DNA from: Xiheibacterium sp038325765
Lineage (GTDB): Bacteria; Myxococcota_A; Polyangia; Nannocystales; Nannocystaceae
Length of the DNA: 64,000 nucleotides
Reading direction: 5' to 3'
Assembly (NCBI GenBank): GCA_038325765.1
Contig: JBBQJI010000010.1
Coordinates: 62,001 to 126,000 of the forward strand
The notes below the pieces were generated by a model that searched no databases, was not told where the DNA came from, and worked only from the letters and a program-made list of their open reading frames with translations. This document shows positions 22,866-33,390 of this stretch, piece after piece. The first letter of the stretch is position 1. The number at the start of each line of letters is the position of its first letter. A program made the translations under genes and the position numbers.

Positions 22866-24332
22866 GTGGACGCAGTTAGCCGACGCAAGCAATGGGTGAA
22901 GTGCTCGGCCCTGGTGGCGTTGTCGCTCGTGGCGACCGCGTGCGCGACATCGAGGAGCCGTGACTTTGGTGAGGTGAGCGTCCGCGAAGGGGCCTCGCAT
23001 CCCACGGGCGGGGCGAAGGCCCAGCTCGACCGGTCCCGAGGCGGCATCGCCATCATCGAGACCGACGTCGGCCGCGGCATGGGCTTCGTGATCGATCCGA
23101 GCGGATACCTGCTGACCAACCGCCACGTGATCGAAGACGCCGACCACGTGGTCTCGGTGGTGTTCCCCGAAATCCATCCCACGCGCCGCTACGAGAGCAT
23201 CCAGGTGGTCTACACCGATCCGGAGCACGACCTCGCGCTGCTCCGCGTGACCACCACCGAGCCGTTGCCGTACGTGCCGCTGGCGACCCGACGCCGGCTG
23301 CCGGTCGCGCGCTACCTCGCGGAGTCCGATCCGGTCTCGACCTATCGGCGGCCGCAGGGCGATGACCGGATCCTCGGCCTCGACCGCGGCGTCATCGATC
23401 GCCTCGCGGTTTTCAACCCGGCCGCGGGGCCCGGCGCTTTCCTCGGCGTCAGCGCGCCGATCCGCCGCGGACAGAGCGGCGGGCCGGTGCTCGACGACGT
23501 CGGCCGTGCGGTCGGTGTGGTGACGTGGACGTGGCGCAACGGCTCGGGCGGCTACGCGATCCCGATCGGCGAGGCCGCGAAGATGCTGCAGGAGCGACCC
23601 GTGCTCGACGATGGGCCAGAGCGCATCGCCCGGGCGACGTCGCGCTCGCGCACGTTTCTCAGCGCCCTCGGCCGCGGCGACGTCGAGGGCGCGCGGCGCA
23701 TCACCTCGCCCAGCTTCGCCCGCAAGATCCGCGGCGAGGCGGTCTCGGCGATCCTCGCCGCCGCCGACGTGGACGGCGCCATGCCCGTCATGCAGGGCTT
23801 CGTCGCCGCGGTCGAGTCCTTGGTCGATGCGCCCGCGACCACCACCGAGCAGGCCTATGATCGCCTGCGCGAGATGGTCTCGCGCACCGGTACGGACGCG
23901 TTCCGTGAGGAATTCGGCCTCGACGCGGGCCTCGAGTCGAGCCAGATCGTGTCGTTCTTCTTCGAATTCGGCCAGGCGTACTATGCCGCGCGCTCGTTCG
24001 GCAACGAGGAGCCCGAGGCCGCGGTCGTCGCCGCCATGCGGCGCCTGCAGACGATCGACGCGGCGCGCACGTTCGCGCTGGCGACCGCGCTCGACACCCT
24101 CGGCGGCACGGCCGTCGAGATCGACACGGTGGAGCTCGTGCCCGGCGCCTACGCACCCAAGGCGCTGGTGACCCTGCGCAGCGACAAGCACGGCTCGGCG
24201 GTGCATCCCGACACGCCGGCGCCGGGCGAGGTGGGCGCGCCCGAGGGCCGCATCTCGCTGCATCTACGCATGGAGTGGGGCGACTGGTATGTCGCCGGAG
24301 TCGGCCGCGCCGCGCTGTCGGACGCCGGCTGA
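22866..24332 (+). CDS. Trypsin-like (HtrA-type fold) serine protease lipoprotein
   Basis: A 488-residue protein starting at GTG 22866. The signal peptide ends at SLVATACATS (lipobox), so it is probably membrane-anchored outside the cytoplasm. A trypsin-like domain covers about residues 50-250 with a complete triad: His87 (LTNRHVIED), Asp122 (EHDLALLRV) and Ser204 (RRGQSGGPVLDD). There is no PDZ domain; instead a helical region of about 240 residues follows, with a final strand pair (ISLHLRMEWGDWYVAGVG). It may cut misfolded or specific envelope proteins. The absence of PDZ sets it apart from classical DegP/DegS. An array of decamers precedes its promoter. Confidence 0.85.
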   Translation: MDAVSRRKQWVKCSALVALSLVATACATSRSRDFGEVSVREGASHPTGGAKAQLDRSRGGIAIIETDVGRGMGFVIDPSGYLLTNRHVIEDADHVVSVVFPEIHPTRRYESIQVVYTDPEHDLALLRVTTTEPLPYVPLATRRRLPVARYLAESDPVSTYRRPQGDDRILGLDRGVIDRLAVFNPAAGPGAFLGVSAPIRRGQSGGPVLDDVGRAVGVVTWTWRNGSGGYAIPIGEAAKMLQERPVLDDGPERIARATSRSRTFLSALGRGDVEGARRITSPSFARKIRGEAVSAILAAADVDGAMPVMQGFVAAVESLVDAPATTTEQAYDRLREMVSRTGTDAFREEFGLDAGLESSQIVSFFFEFGQAYYAARSFGNEEPEAAVVAAMRRLQTIDAARTFALATALDTLGGTAVEIDTVELVPGAYAPKALVTLRSDKHGSAVHPDTPAPGEVGAPEGRISLHLRMEWGDWYVAGVGRAALSDAG

Positions 24333-24355
24333 GACGCACGCGGCCGCGCACCGCA

Positions 24356-25936
24356 TCACTCGACGATGGCGACGGCGACGGGATCGGCTCGCCGGTCGGG
24401 TACGTCCGCGTCGAGCTTGCGCACCCGCACCACGGTGCCGGGCACCAGGTCGTGGGCGAAGCTCATCACCCAGCCGGGCACCGTCGCCGGCGTCGTCATC
24501 GCGTAGACCAGCGCGGCGTCCTTCGCCGACAGGTTCACGCACCCGTGGCTGGTGCGCTTGCCGAAACGGTTGTGCCAGAAGGTCCCGTGCAGGCCGTAGC
24601 GCTTGTAGAAGAACTGGGCCCACGGCACCGACTCGACCGAGTACGCCTCGTCGTCGCCCGGCTGCGAGTCCATCGTCGCGACCGCCATCTTCGACTTGAT
24701 GCGATAGACGCCCTGCGGCGTGGGGTGCTTGTGGTTGCCGCTGGCGATCATCGTGACGAACAGCGGCGCGTCGCCGAGCATCACGGCCAGCGTCTGCTGC
24801 TCGAGCTCGACGTCGATCCACAGCTCTTCGTGCGCGAGTCCGGTGGGTGGCGTCGCCGGAAACCACCGTCTGATCTCGGACGCATCGACGTACCCCGCGG
24901 CGTCGCCGGCGACGGGGACCCACGCGACCCCGCGATGCTGCACCGGCGCATCGGTCACGAAGAGCTGGGCCTGGTGGGGCACGGCTGAGACGATCGCGGA
25001 ATCGGCCCGGGGCTCGGCACGGATCGACGCGCTCGGCCACATCACGCTCCACGCCAACTGACCGGACTCGGGGAGTGGATCGGCGACGAGGTCGCGACCG
25101 GCGAAGGTGCTCGGCTCGAGTCGACGCACGTCGGCCTCGCGGACCACCCGCTTCTGGGCGTCGACGAGCAGGTAGCCGTGCCGCGACGGCTTGCGCTGCT
25201 CGAACGCATAGTCGTGGTCCGGCTGCAGGAAGTCGATCGGCTCGGCACCGGCAGCCAGGGCGCTGCGGCTCGACCAACGCGGCGCCGCGGGTGCCTCGGC
25301 GGCCGCGCCCTTGCGCCGCACGCGGGCGTAGATGTACGGCGTGATCCGCCCGGCGCCGAGACTCGGCAAGATGCGGGGCTTCGCGTCGCTCTTCGAGGTG
25401 TGCTCGAGGCAGACGAAGGCGTGGGGACCGACGCGCGCCCAGCCATCGCCGCGACACTCGGCATCGACCACTTCGGCGCGATCGAGCACGCCGAAGACCC
25501 CGCCGTGGGGGAGCTTGCCGCGGAATGTCGCATCGAAGCGGGGCGCGGCGTAGATCATCATCGCCCGATCGGCGCGGCGGTGCTCCGTGAGCGCTGGCGC
25601 TGCCGCCTCGCGGGCGATCGTCGCGCGCTCCAGCGCAGTGGCAGCCCCCTTGGCGAGCACGCGCCCCGGCGACGAAGGCACCCCGTGCTCTGGCGGGGGC
25701 GCAGCAGCGAGCGGCGCGGCTGCAGCGACGGGCGCAGAGGCGCTCGGTGCGGCGTCGCTCGACCCGTCGAGCTGCGGTGCGGCCGCGGCCGTGTCGATGC
25801 TCGGAACGCGGCCGTCATCGGCGCTCGGTGAATCGCAGGCGCCGAGCAACACGGCCACCACGCACGCCTTTGCGCCCCGCCTGCGCGCCTGTCGGCGGGG
25901 TCCGCCGCGCTCCGAGCCGTCGATCACGTGTGCCAT
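24356..25936 (-). CDS. L,D-transpeptidase (YkuD) lipoprotein
   Basis: A 526-residue protein from ATG 25936 with a signal peptide ending at VAVLLGACDSP (lipobox). After an Ala/Pro/Ser-rich linker comes a long central part with two SH3-like segments (GGVFGVLDRAEVVDAECRGD; DGWARVGPHAFVC). The C-terminal YkuD domain (about 385-515) has the active-site motif HGTFWHNRFGKRTSHGCVNL with catalytic Cys466. Such enzymes make 3-3 peptidoglycan crosslinks or attach proteins to peptidoglycan in the periplasm. It diverges from the MoxR gene with only 15 bases between the start codons. Confidence 0.88.
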   Translation of the reverse strand: MAHVIDGSERGGPRRQARRRGAKACVVAVLLGACDSPSADDGRVPSIDTAAAAPQLDGSSDAAPSASAPVAAAAPLAAAPPPEHGVPSSPGRVLAKGAATALERATIAREAAAPALTEHRRADRAMMIYAAPRFDATFRGKLPHGGVFGVLDRAEVVDAECRGDGWARVGPHAFVCLEHTSKSDAKPRILPSLGAGRITPYIYARVRRKGAAAEAPAAPRWSSRSALAAGAEPIDFLQPDHDYAFEQRKPSRHGYLLVDAQKRVVREADVRRLEPSTFAGRDLVADPLPESGQLAWSVMWPSASIRAEPRADSAIVSAVPHQAQLFVTDAPVQHRGVAWVPVAGDAAGYVDASEIRRWFPATPPTGLAHEELWIDVELEQQTLAVMLGDAPLFVTMIASGNHKHPTPQGVYRIKSKMAVATMDSQPGDDEAYSVESVPWAQFFYKRYGLHGTFWHNRFGKRTSHGCVNLSAKDAALVYAMTTPATVPGWVMSFAHDLVPGTVVRVRKLDADVPDRRADPVAVAIVE

Positions 25937-25951
25937 ACTCCGACGCGCCCG

Positions 25952-26790
25952 ATGCAACCGCAACCAAACTTCCGAGGCACCCCGAGCTACATCGTCTCCG
26001 AGGAGCTCGGCACGGCCGTCGATGTCGCGATCCACCTGGGGCGTCCCCTGCTCATCAAGGGCGAGCCGGGCACGGGAAAGACGCTGCTGGCGGTCAATCT
26101 CGCCGCCGAACGCGGGCTCCCGCTCGAGCGCTGGCAGATCAAGTCGACGACCAAGGCGGTCGAGGGCCTGTACACCTACGACACCGTGAAGCGGCTCCAC
26201 GACAGCCGCTTCAACTCGGGCGACGTCGGCGACATCGCCCGCTACATCGATCTCGGCCCCCTCGGTCGCGCCTTCGAGCGCCCCGATCCCAGCGTCGTGT
26301 TGATCGACGAGGTCGACAAGGCGGACCTCGAGTTCCCCAACGACCTGCTGCACGAGCTCGACACCATGAGCTTCACGATCCCCGAGACCGGCCGTCATGT
26401 CGCCGCGGTCCGCCGGCCGGTGGTGATCATCACCAGCAACAACGAAAAAGAGCTGCCCGACGCGTTTCTGAGGCGCTGCGTGTTCCATTTCATCGAGTTC
26501 CCGGCCCGCGAACTCATGACGCGCATCGTGCGGGTCCATCATCCCGATCTCGACGAGGCGCTGCTGGCGGGGGCGCTCGAGGCATTCTATCGCCTGCGCG
26601 CCACCGAGGGGTTGCGCAAGCCGCCGTCGACCAGCGAACTCATCGACTGGATCTCCGCGCTGCGCTTCGCCGACATCGCGCCGGCCAAGCTGCTCGGCGC
26701 CGGCTTGCCGTTCCTCGGCACCTTGCTGAAGAAAGAGACCGACGTCGAAGTCGTCGAGCGCCGCGGACGCCGGGGAGCCGCGGGGCGCTG

Positions 26791-26791
<1 letters not shown>
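25952..26791 (+). CDS. MoxR-family AAA+ ATPase
   Basis: A 279-residue cytoplasmic AAA+ ATPase. Walker A is GEPGTGKT (Lys43), Walker B is VVLIDEVDKAD, sensor 1 is VVIITSNNEKELPDAFLRRC with its Arg finger region. MoxR ATPases act as chaperones that mature or insert cofactors in partner complexes, usually with a VWA protein encoded next door, as here. ATG 25952 is preferred over an upstream frame because the PQPNFRGTPSYI start is typical and the -10-like CATACT is at 25934-25939. The stop shares bases with the ATG of the VWA gene (TGATG). Confidence 0.92.
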
Positions 26792-28041
<1,250 letters not shown>

Positions 28042-28074
28042 CGTTCGGGCAGACATTTGGGCGGAGAAACCGAA

Positions 28075-28110
28075 GCCGCAGGCTTCGAGGCCGCAGGCTT
28101 CAAGGCCGCA
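28075..28110. repeat. 15-base tandem repeat at the end of the unknown gene at 28100
   Basis: GCCGCAGGCTTCGAG (28075-28089), GCCGCAGGCTTCAAG (28090-28104) and a partial third copy. It holds the stop codon of the minus-strand gene and a small GAAGCC/GGCTTC hairpin between convergent genes. Confidence 0.75.
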
Positions 28111-29158
28111 GCAACAGGCCGAACTCGCCGCGCTCGATGGTGCGGCCCGTGGGGTTGCCGTTGTCCATCAGCCAGCTGAGTCCGGTCTGCGCCAGATCCC
28201 AGAAGAACACCGCGAGTGACGGCGCCTGGAGCTGCCAGCGCTGCACGCCGTCGTCGGTCCAGTGCAGGTAGACCCGGGCGTCGCGCTCGTTGCGGTCGAA
28301 TACTGCGGCCCAGGCGTGCTCGCCCTGGTGCGGCGTCATGATCGTCACCCCGAATTCGCCCTCGAGGCCGCGCTTGGCGATGTCGGGCAGCAGCTGCCAC
28401 GGCGTGCCCGGCGTCATCAGCTCGGGGTTGTTCGGGTGGGCGGACCAGACCGCGTCGGCGGCACCGCGTCGGCACATGAACTTCGCCAGATCGCTCGGCA
28501 GCGTGAGCCCGTGGTTGCGGGCGAAGTGCAGCATCTCGGCGAGGATGCGCGGCTCGTCGTCGCCGTCGCCCAGGCCCAGCGCCACGAGGGCGTCGTCCAT
28601 GGTGATCGCCCGACCGATCTCCGACGGATCGCGCCCGCCCATCCGCGTCTGGTTCCAGTAAAACGGCATGTGCTGCCGAGGGGCGGCGCCGCGGACGATC
28701 TCGTCGGCGAGCTGACGCGCCGACAGGCCGGCGCGCACGACCATCTGATAGGCCCGCGCCGCGTCGAGGCGAAGGCTCGACGCACGATCTGGTTCGATCT
28801 GCCACAGCGCCTCGCAGGTCCCGTTCCAGAACGCGTCCATCCTCGTGTCATCGACGTCGATGCCGAGCCGCGCGAACGTCCGCTGCAGATCGGCGCGCGA
28901 GAGCCCGCTGCGATCGCTGATGATGCGGTCGAACACCGGCGGCCACGCGGCGCCGTCGTCCACGGAGACCTCGGCCGCGGTCACACCGTGCCAGTATTTC
29001 ATGAACGAGATCGGCTTGTCGTCGAGCTCGATGCGGAAGGTGCCGTCGGGCAGCACGGCCGCGATGGTCCCCGGCGCCCACGTGCCCGCCGGCCGCGCGA
29101 GGCAGCGGGTTCCCGCCGTCGCGCCACGGCCTGGGGATCCGCCCTGCTCGGTCGTCAC
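28100..29158 (-). CDS. Protein of unknown function, 352 residues
   Basis: Read from GTG 29158 (TTG 29176 is also in frame); the -10-like GACAAT (29165-29170) would make the GTG leaderless. There is no signal peptide. Near residue 25 a small beta segment, GTWAPGTIAAVLPDGTFRIE, recalls KOW/SH3-like folds. The rest is mixed, with Trp- and Asp-rich helices (RMDAFWNGTCEALWQIEPD; EPRILAEMLHFARNHGLTLP). No family or catalytic motif is recognised. It ends inside a short tandem repeat. Confidence 0.6.
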   Translation of the reverse strand: MTTEQGGSPGRGATAGTRCLARPAGTWAPGTIAAVLPDGTFRIELDDKPISFMKYWHGVTAAEVSVDDGAAWPPVFDRIISDRSGLSRADLQRTFARLGIDVDDTRMDAFWNGTCEALWQIEPDRASSLRLDAARAYQMVVRAGLSARQLADEIVRGAAPRQHMPFYWNQTRMGGRDPSEIGRAITMDDALVALGLGDGDDEPRILAEMLHFARNHGLTLPSDLAKFMCRRGAADAVWSAHPNNPELMTPGTPWQLLPDIAKRGLEGEFGVTIMTPHQGEHAWAAVFDRNERDARVYLHWTDDGVQRWQLQAPSLAVFFWDLAQTGLSWLMDNGNPTGRTIERGEFGLLLRP

Positions 29159-29224
29159 CGAGGCATTGTCGATCAACTCCGTCGGGTTTCACAGCCAGGA
29201 CGGGTTCGTGATAAAGCAGGCGGC

Positions 29225-30181
29225 ATGAGGACCCGCCCGCTCCGCCTCGCCCTCGTCATCGGCCTACTCGTCGCACCCGCGTGCAAGCGCGACGCGGCCG
29301 AGTCCGACACGAAGGACGGCAAGGACGGCAAGGACGGCAAGGACGGCAAGGACGCCAAGGACGCCAAGGGAGAGGAAGACCCGGGCGAGCCCACGCTCCA
29401 GGTCGCCGACGCCGACGCCGCGGTCGAAGGGCCGATTCCGCCCGAGACCAGCGCGGTTTTCTTCGGCATCGAGGGTGCGTTGTACCCGCTGGGGTGCTTC
29501 GACAAGGATGCCAAGAAGCTTCTGCACGGAGCGCCGTGCCTGGCGATGGTCCCGGCCGGCAGCGACGTCCGGGTCGCCTCCAAGTTCTCCTCGTTCACCA
29601 AGAAGGCCGGCGAAGCCACCGAGCCCCAGTGCTTGGCCGGCGGCGGCAAGAAGGTCGCGATCGCGGTCGAGGGCATCACCGAGGGCGCAGACTTCGTGTT
29701 CGGGACCTGGCCACCGTCCCTGGTCAAGGTGGTCACGCGCGCCGCCGACGACTCGACGACCCCGGGCAAGACCCAGCTCGGCGACGACTCCACCGCCACG
29801 ATCTCCGCGGCGATCAAGACCCAAGGCGGTGAGGGTGAGCTGCAGATCAACCAAGTGGCCGAGATCGATCTCGACGGCGATGGCACCAAAGAGATGATCA
29901 TCGCCGCCTACATCCCCGACCCGCGCTCGGACGAGAGCTATCGCTGGAGCGGGCTCCTCGTCGCGCCGGGGGGAGATCTCGCGAAGCTGCAGATGGTCGA
30001 GACCAACCGCGGTCGTCCCGACGTCTTCGAGGTCCGCGGGGCTGTCGATCTCGACGGGGACAAGAGCGCCGAGCTGTGGCTCCGCCGCCAGTCGCAGGAC
30101 GGCAGCGCCGGGGACCGGCTCTATAGCGGTCCGGGCGGCGCCTGGAAGGGCGTCGGCACCTGGACCTGCGGCGCCGGCTGA
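29225..30181 (+). CDS. Lipoprotein with Lys-Asp-Gly repeats and FG-GAP-like segments
   Basis: A 318-residue protein. The signal peptide ends at GLLVAPACKRD (lipobox). Directly after the lipidated Cys comes a repeat of KDG and KDA tripeptides (DNA repeat 29312-29368). The folded part carries two EF-hand-like loops, DLDGDGTKE and DLDGDKSAE, as in FG-GAP/VCBS-type calcium-binding repeats, suggesting a periplasmic or surface location. Function is unknown. It diverges from the unknown gene at 28100. Confidence 0.72.
   Translation: MRTRPLRLALVIGLLVAPACKRDAAESDTKDGKDGKDGKDGKDAKDAKGEEDPGEPTLQVADADAAVEGPIPPETSAVFFGIEGALYPLGCFDKDAKKLLHGAPCLAMVPAGSDVRVASKFSSFTKKAGEATEPQCLAGGGKKVAIAVEGITEGADFVFGTWPPSLVKVVTRAADDSTTPGKTQLGDDSTATISAAIKTQGGEGELQINQVAEIDLDGDGTKEMIIAAYIPDPRSDESYRWSGLLVAPGGDLAKLQMVETNRGRPDVFEVRGAVDLDGDKSAELWLRRQSQDGSAGDRLYSGPGGAWKGVGTWTCGAG
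29312..29368 (+). repeat. Nonamer tandem repeat encoding Lys-Asp-Gly/Ala
   Basis: Four copies of AAGGACGGC followed by two of AAGGACGCC, in frame, just after the lipidation Cys codon. Confidence 0.9.
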
Positions 30182-30232
30182 GCGGACGTCCGCGCCGCGC
30201 GGATCGACGCGTCGACGGTGTCGTCGACACCG

Positions 30233-30979
30233 CTACGTGCGCGCGCGCGGGATGAGTCCGAGTCGCTCGGCGCCAGGCTGAGGCTGCTTCGCGGTGCGGT
30301 TCATGTGCGCGAGGACCTTCGCCATGCCGTCATCGGTGCACGTCGCCGCCGTCCACGTCACCAGGCGGACCTTGTCCCAGCCGGGGATGAAGGCCCAGTG
30401 CAGCTTCTCGTGGCTGCTCCACATCGCCCCTTCGACGCCGGGCACTGCAGTCGAGGCGAAGGCGTCGTTCTTGGTCAGCCGGGCCAGCTTCGCGTCGTGG
30501 GCTGCGACCGCGTCGGCGACCGTCGCCCCTTCGATGAAGGAGGCGCGCAGCCACAGCGGGAGATCGCCGGTGCGGTGGAAGTAGTAGCCGCAGGTACCCT
30601 GGAACGACTCGCCGAGGTACAGCTCGAGGCCGCAGGCCTCGGTCACGATCTCTGCGTCGACGCCGTACTCGCCCTTGCAGCACTCGGGATCGGGCAGGCG
30701 CGGGGCGAACAGCCGACACACGCCGTTGCTCTCGTCGGGCTTGCCGGTGCCCAGACCCGAGGGCGCTGGATCGCGGTTGATGTTCTCCGCGCGCTCGATG
30801 GTCTCGGCGGGGTAGAGGTCCTCGCCCTGGCGAACGACCCGGGGATCGCTCTCGTCGAGCGCTACCGCGACCTCCGCCTTTCGCGCGGGCACGACCACCT
30901 CGGAGGGGCAGGCGGTCGTGACGCTGAGGACGAGCGCGGCCATCACGACGCGCGCACCTGTGGTGGGACAAGCTGACAT
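30233..30979 (-). CDS. Lipoprotein of unknown function
   Basis: A 248-residue protein from ATG 30979. The signal peptide ends at LVLSVTTACPSE (lipobox). Nine Cys follow, including a Cys-Cys pair (PDPECCKGEYGVD), which suggests several disulfides in the periplasm. No family was recognised. It lies 12 bases downstream of the tandem zincin-like genes and may be in their transcript. Confidence 0.65.
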   Translation of the reverse strand: MSACPTTGARVVMAALVLSVTTACPSEVVVPARKAEVAVALDESDPRVVRQGEDLYPAETIERAENINRDPAPSGLGTGKPDESNGVCRLFAPRLPDPECCKGEYGVDAEIVTEACGLELYLGESFQGTCGYYFHRTGDLPLWLRASFIEGATVADAVAAHDAKLARLTKNDAFASTAVPGVEGAMWSSHEKLHWAFIPGWDKVRLVTWTAATCTDDGMAKVLAHMNRTAKQPQPGAERLGLIPRART

Positions 30980-30991
30980 CGCGCCCGTCTC

Positions 30992-32131
30992 TTACCGCCT
31001 TCGGCGGACGACGACCAGCAGCGCGGGAAGGACGGCGAGGTGCGGCCACGGCGGCGCGATCGGTGCCACGCGGCAGCCGCTCCCTTCGGGCTCGGGCGGC
31101 GGATCGACGCCGACCTCGACGTCGAAATCGAGCTGGGTCTCGTGGCCCGCCTCGTCGGCGACGGCGATATGGAACGACCAGCTGCCGACCGGCAGCTGCT
31201 CGATGCGGAACCCGGGCACGAGCGTCATCGTGGGATCGGTGGGACGGGGCCCGTCGCCGTACCACGTCCACATCGTGTAGCTCTGCGGGTGGAGGTCGTC
31301 GTAGACGTCGAGCACGACGTCGATGCTGGCAGGGGCCTGGAAGTATTGGCCGTCCTCGGGGGAGCGCAGCGCGAGCCGGGGCGGCTCGATGTCGACATAG
31401 GCCGGCCCGAACAGGGCGCCGAGGCTGGCCTGCGAGTTCTGCTGGCCCCGGGCGCCGCAGAGCTGCACGTTGACGTCGGGGCAGGTCGGTTCGCCGTCGG
31501 ACAGCGCTACGTCGTCGACGACGCGGTGGCAGCGATCGTCGAACGCGGTGGGGGTGTTGCCGCCGGCGGGGAACATGATCTCGCGCTCGAGATCGACGTG
31601 GTCGAGACCCCACGTGTGGGCGGCCTCGTGAAGGGCCGTCGTCGCACCGGCGATGACCCATGGTGCGAGCTCACCATCGAGATGGGCGAAGGCGATCTCG
31701 TTGGGAATCTGGTCGCCGCAGTCGCCCGCCGGTGCGCTGCCGAGGGCCCCGTACTCCTCCGCGGTGCCACCGTATACGACCATCACGTAGTCGCCGTCCT
31801 CGGGGCGCAAGGTCGTGACGCGCACACCCATGGCGTCGGTGTTGCGCCGCATCGCCTGCACGATCGCGAGGCGGGTCTGGAGGTCGCCGGAGAACGGAGC
31901 GATGGGGTCGTTGTTGTACCAGTGACAGTTCCGCCGGCTGCTACTCGGACTGCAGGCCCCGAGCTCGGCGCCGTCGAAGTTCATGAAGATCGTGATGGGC
32001 GAGGGACCGTCGTCGTCGCGGAACACGATGTCGACGCCACCGAAAGGCGGCGGCTGCGGCGGGATCGGTGCGTCCTGGGGATACGGGGGCAGGGCGGCCC
32101 ACGCGGCGAACCACCACGCAGCCGGAGTCAT
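30992..32131 (-). CDS. Secreted zincin-like metalloprotease with GC_trans_RRR tail
   Basis: A 379-residue protein; its ATG overlaps the stop of the paralogue at 32128 (ATGA). After a short signal sequence (AAWWFAAWAALPPYPQ) comes a domain with ITIFMNFDGAEL and the zinc motif HEAAHTWGLDH at 168-178 (extended HExxHxxGxxH). A beta-sandwich-like domain follows (DIEPPRLALRSPEDG to LDFDVEVG). The C-terminus has the myxobacterial sorting layout: Gly-Cys (GSGCRVAPIAPP), a hydrophobic stretch (LAVLPALLVVV) and RRRR. It should be exported and surface-anchored after processing. The substrate is unknown. Confidence 0.78.
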   Translation of the reverse strand: MTPAAWWFAAWAALPPYPQDAPIPPQPPPFGGVDIVFRDDDGPSPITIFMNFDGAELGACSPSSSRRNCHWYNNDPIAPFSGDLQTRLAIVQAMRRNTDAMGVRVTTLRPEDGDYVMVVYGGTAEEYGALGSAPAGDCGDQIPNEIAFAHLDGELAPWVIAGATTALHEAAHTWGLDHVDLEREIMFPAGGNTPTAFDDRCHRVVDDVALSDGEPTCPDVNVQLCGARGQQNSQASLGALFGPAYVDIEPPRLALRSPEDGQYFQAPASIDVVLDVYDDLHPQSYTMWTWYGDGPRPTDPTMTLVPGFRIEQLPVGSWSFHIAVADEAGHETQLDFDVEVGVDPPPEPEGSGCRVAPIAPPWPHLAVLPALLVVVRRRR

Positions 32132-33294
32132 CGCCGCCGCCGCGCATGGCCCAGACCCAGCGCGAGCAGGGCCACGAGGCCCGAGTGCGGCACGTCGGGC
32201 CGAGCCGGATCGCGCCGCGGCGTCGCCACCGCGCAGCCGTCGATCGGATCGTCTTGCAGGATCTCGGCGTCGTCGGCCGGCACCTCGCTGCCTTCGGGCA
32301 GGATCTCGAACCGGATCGACTCTTCGTCCTCGTTGCCGGCCTCGTCGCGGATCACCACGCGCAACTCGATCTCGCCGACCGGCGGATTCTCGAGGAAGAG
32401 GTCGAGCGCAACGTTGTCGCTCTCGTAGATCACCTCGCCCTGAAAGTAGATCGCGATCGTGTAGAACTGCGGATCGAGGTCGTCGGTGATCGCGCCGACC
32501 AGCGGGATCTTGGCCGGGAGCACGAAGACCTCGCCGGGGCCCGGCGTGAGGATCTCGAGGACCGGCGCGGTGGTGTCGGGCACCGCGGGCCCGAACAGCC
32601 AGCGCATCTCCTGCCAGCTGTTCTGGAATCCGGCGTCACAGAACATCGTGTGGACCTGGTTGCAGGATCCAGGCGTCGGCTGCAGCGAGGTGTTCGCGAC
32701 GATGCGGTGGCACTCGTCGGTGAACACCTGACGCAAGGTCGAGCTCTTGAACGGATTGAGGACGTCGAATTCGGAGTCGACGTGCTCGAGGCCCCAGGTG
32801 TGGGCGGCCTCTTGGAGGATCACCGTGGAGCCGGTGTTGGAGCTGTCGAAGGCGGCGGTGAAGCTGGTGTCGTTGCGGTAGATGTCGCCGCAGTCGATGT
32901 AGGGCGCGACGCCGGCGAAGTCCTGCGGCCCGAGGTCGCCGTACATGACCATCGTGTAGTCGACGTCGTCCGGCGGCCGATCGACCACGACCCGGACGCC
33001 GAACTCGGCGAGGGTCTTGCGGGTCGCCTGGAGGATCGCGATGCGCTGGTTGAGGTTCCCGGTGAACGGCCCGACATAGCCGTCGAACAGGCTCGCCAGG
33101 GTGCTGCAGTTGTAGTGGGCCTCGTTGCCGCAGCCGTCCAGCAGCACGCCGCCGTCGAAGTTCACATAGAGGATCTCGGGGATGCCCGCGGCGCGGGGTT
33201 GGCCGCCATCGCGCAGCGGCGCGATCGGCAGCGCTGGCGTGCCTGTGGGAGCGGCGTCGCCGAGCAGCGCGAGCGCGAGTACGTAGGCCCACAT
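32128..33294 (-). CDS. Zincin-like paralogue with altered zinc motif, GC_trans_RRR tail
   Basis: A 388-residue protein from ATG 33294, clearly related to the next gene: EILYVNFDGGVLLDGC aligns with ITIFMNFDGAELGAC, and QEAAHTWGLEH (161-171) aligns with HEAAHTWGLDH. The first zinc His is replaced by Gln (CAA), so it may be inactive or bind metal differently. A signal peptide (MWAYVLALALLGDAAP), a beta-sandwich domain (TTAPVLEILTPGPGEVFVLP) and the GC/hydrophobic/RRRR tail are present. Tandem duplication followed by divergence is the simple reading. An extended -10 box (TGC-TAAGCT) is at 33305-33313. Confidence 0.78.
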   Translation of the reverse strand: MWAYVLALALLGDAAPTGTPALPIAPLRDGGQPRAAGIPEILYVNFDGGVLLDGCGNEAHYNCSTLASLFDGYVGPFTGNLNQRIAILQATRKTLAEFGVRVVVDRPPDDVDYTMVMYGDLGPQDFAGVAPYIDCGDIYRNDTSFTAAFDSSNTGSTVILQEAAHTWGLEHVDSEFDVLNPFKSSTLRQVFTDECHRIVANTSLQPTPGSCNQVHTMFCDAGFQNSWQEMRWLFGPAVPDTTAPVLEILTPGPGEVFVLPAKIPLVGAITDDLDPQFYTIAIYFQGEVIYESDNVALDLFLENPPVGEIELRVVIRDEAGNEDEESIRFEILPEGSEVPADDAEILQDDPIDGCAVATPRRDPARPDVPHSGLVALLALGLGHARRRR

Positions 33295-33304
33295 TGCGTC
33301 GGCG

Positions 33305-33313
33305 AGCTTAGCA
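33305..33313 (-). promoter_or_regulatory. Extended -10 box for the zincin pair
   Basis: TGC-TAAGCT on the minus strand ends ten bases before the ATG at 33294; no -35 box was clear. Confidence 0.3.
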
Positions 33314-33390
33314 CGTCCCGTCGCCTGCGCCCCGCGGCAGGGGACCGCTGCAGGCGGCGCCAGGGCCGGAGTCCGCGCCGCCCTCGCCGA

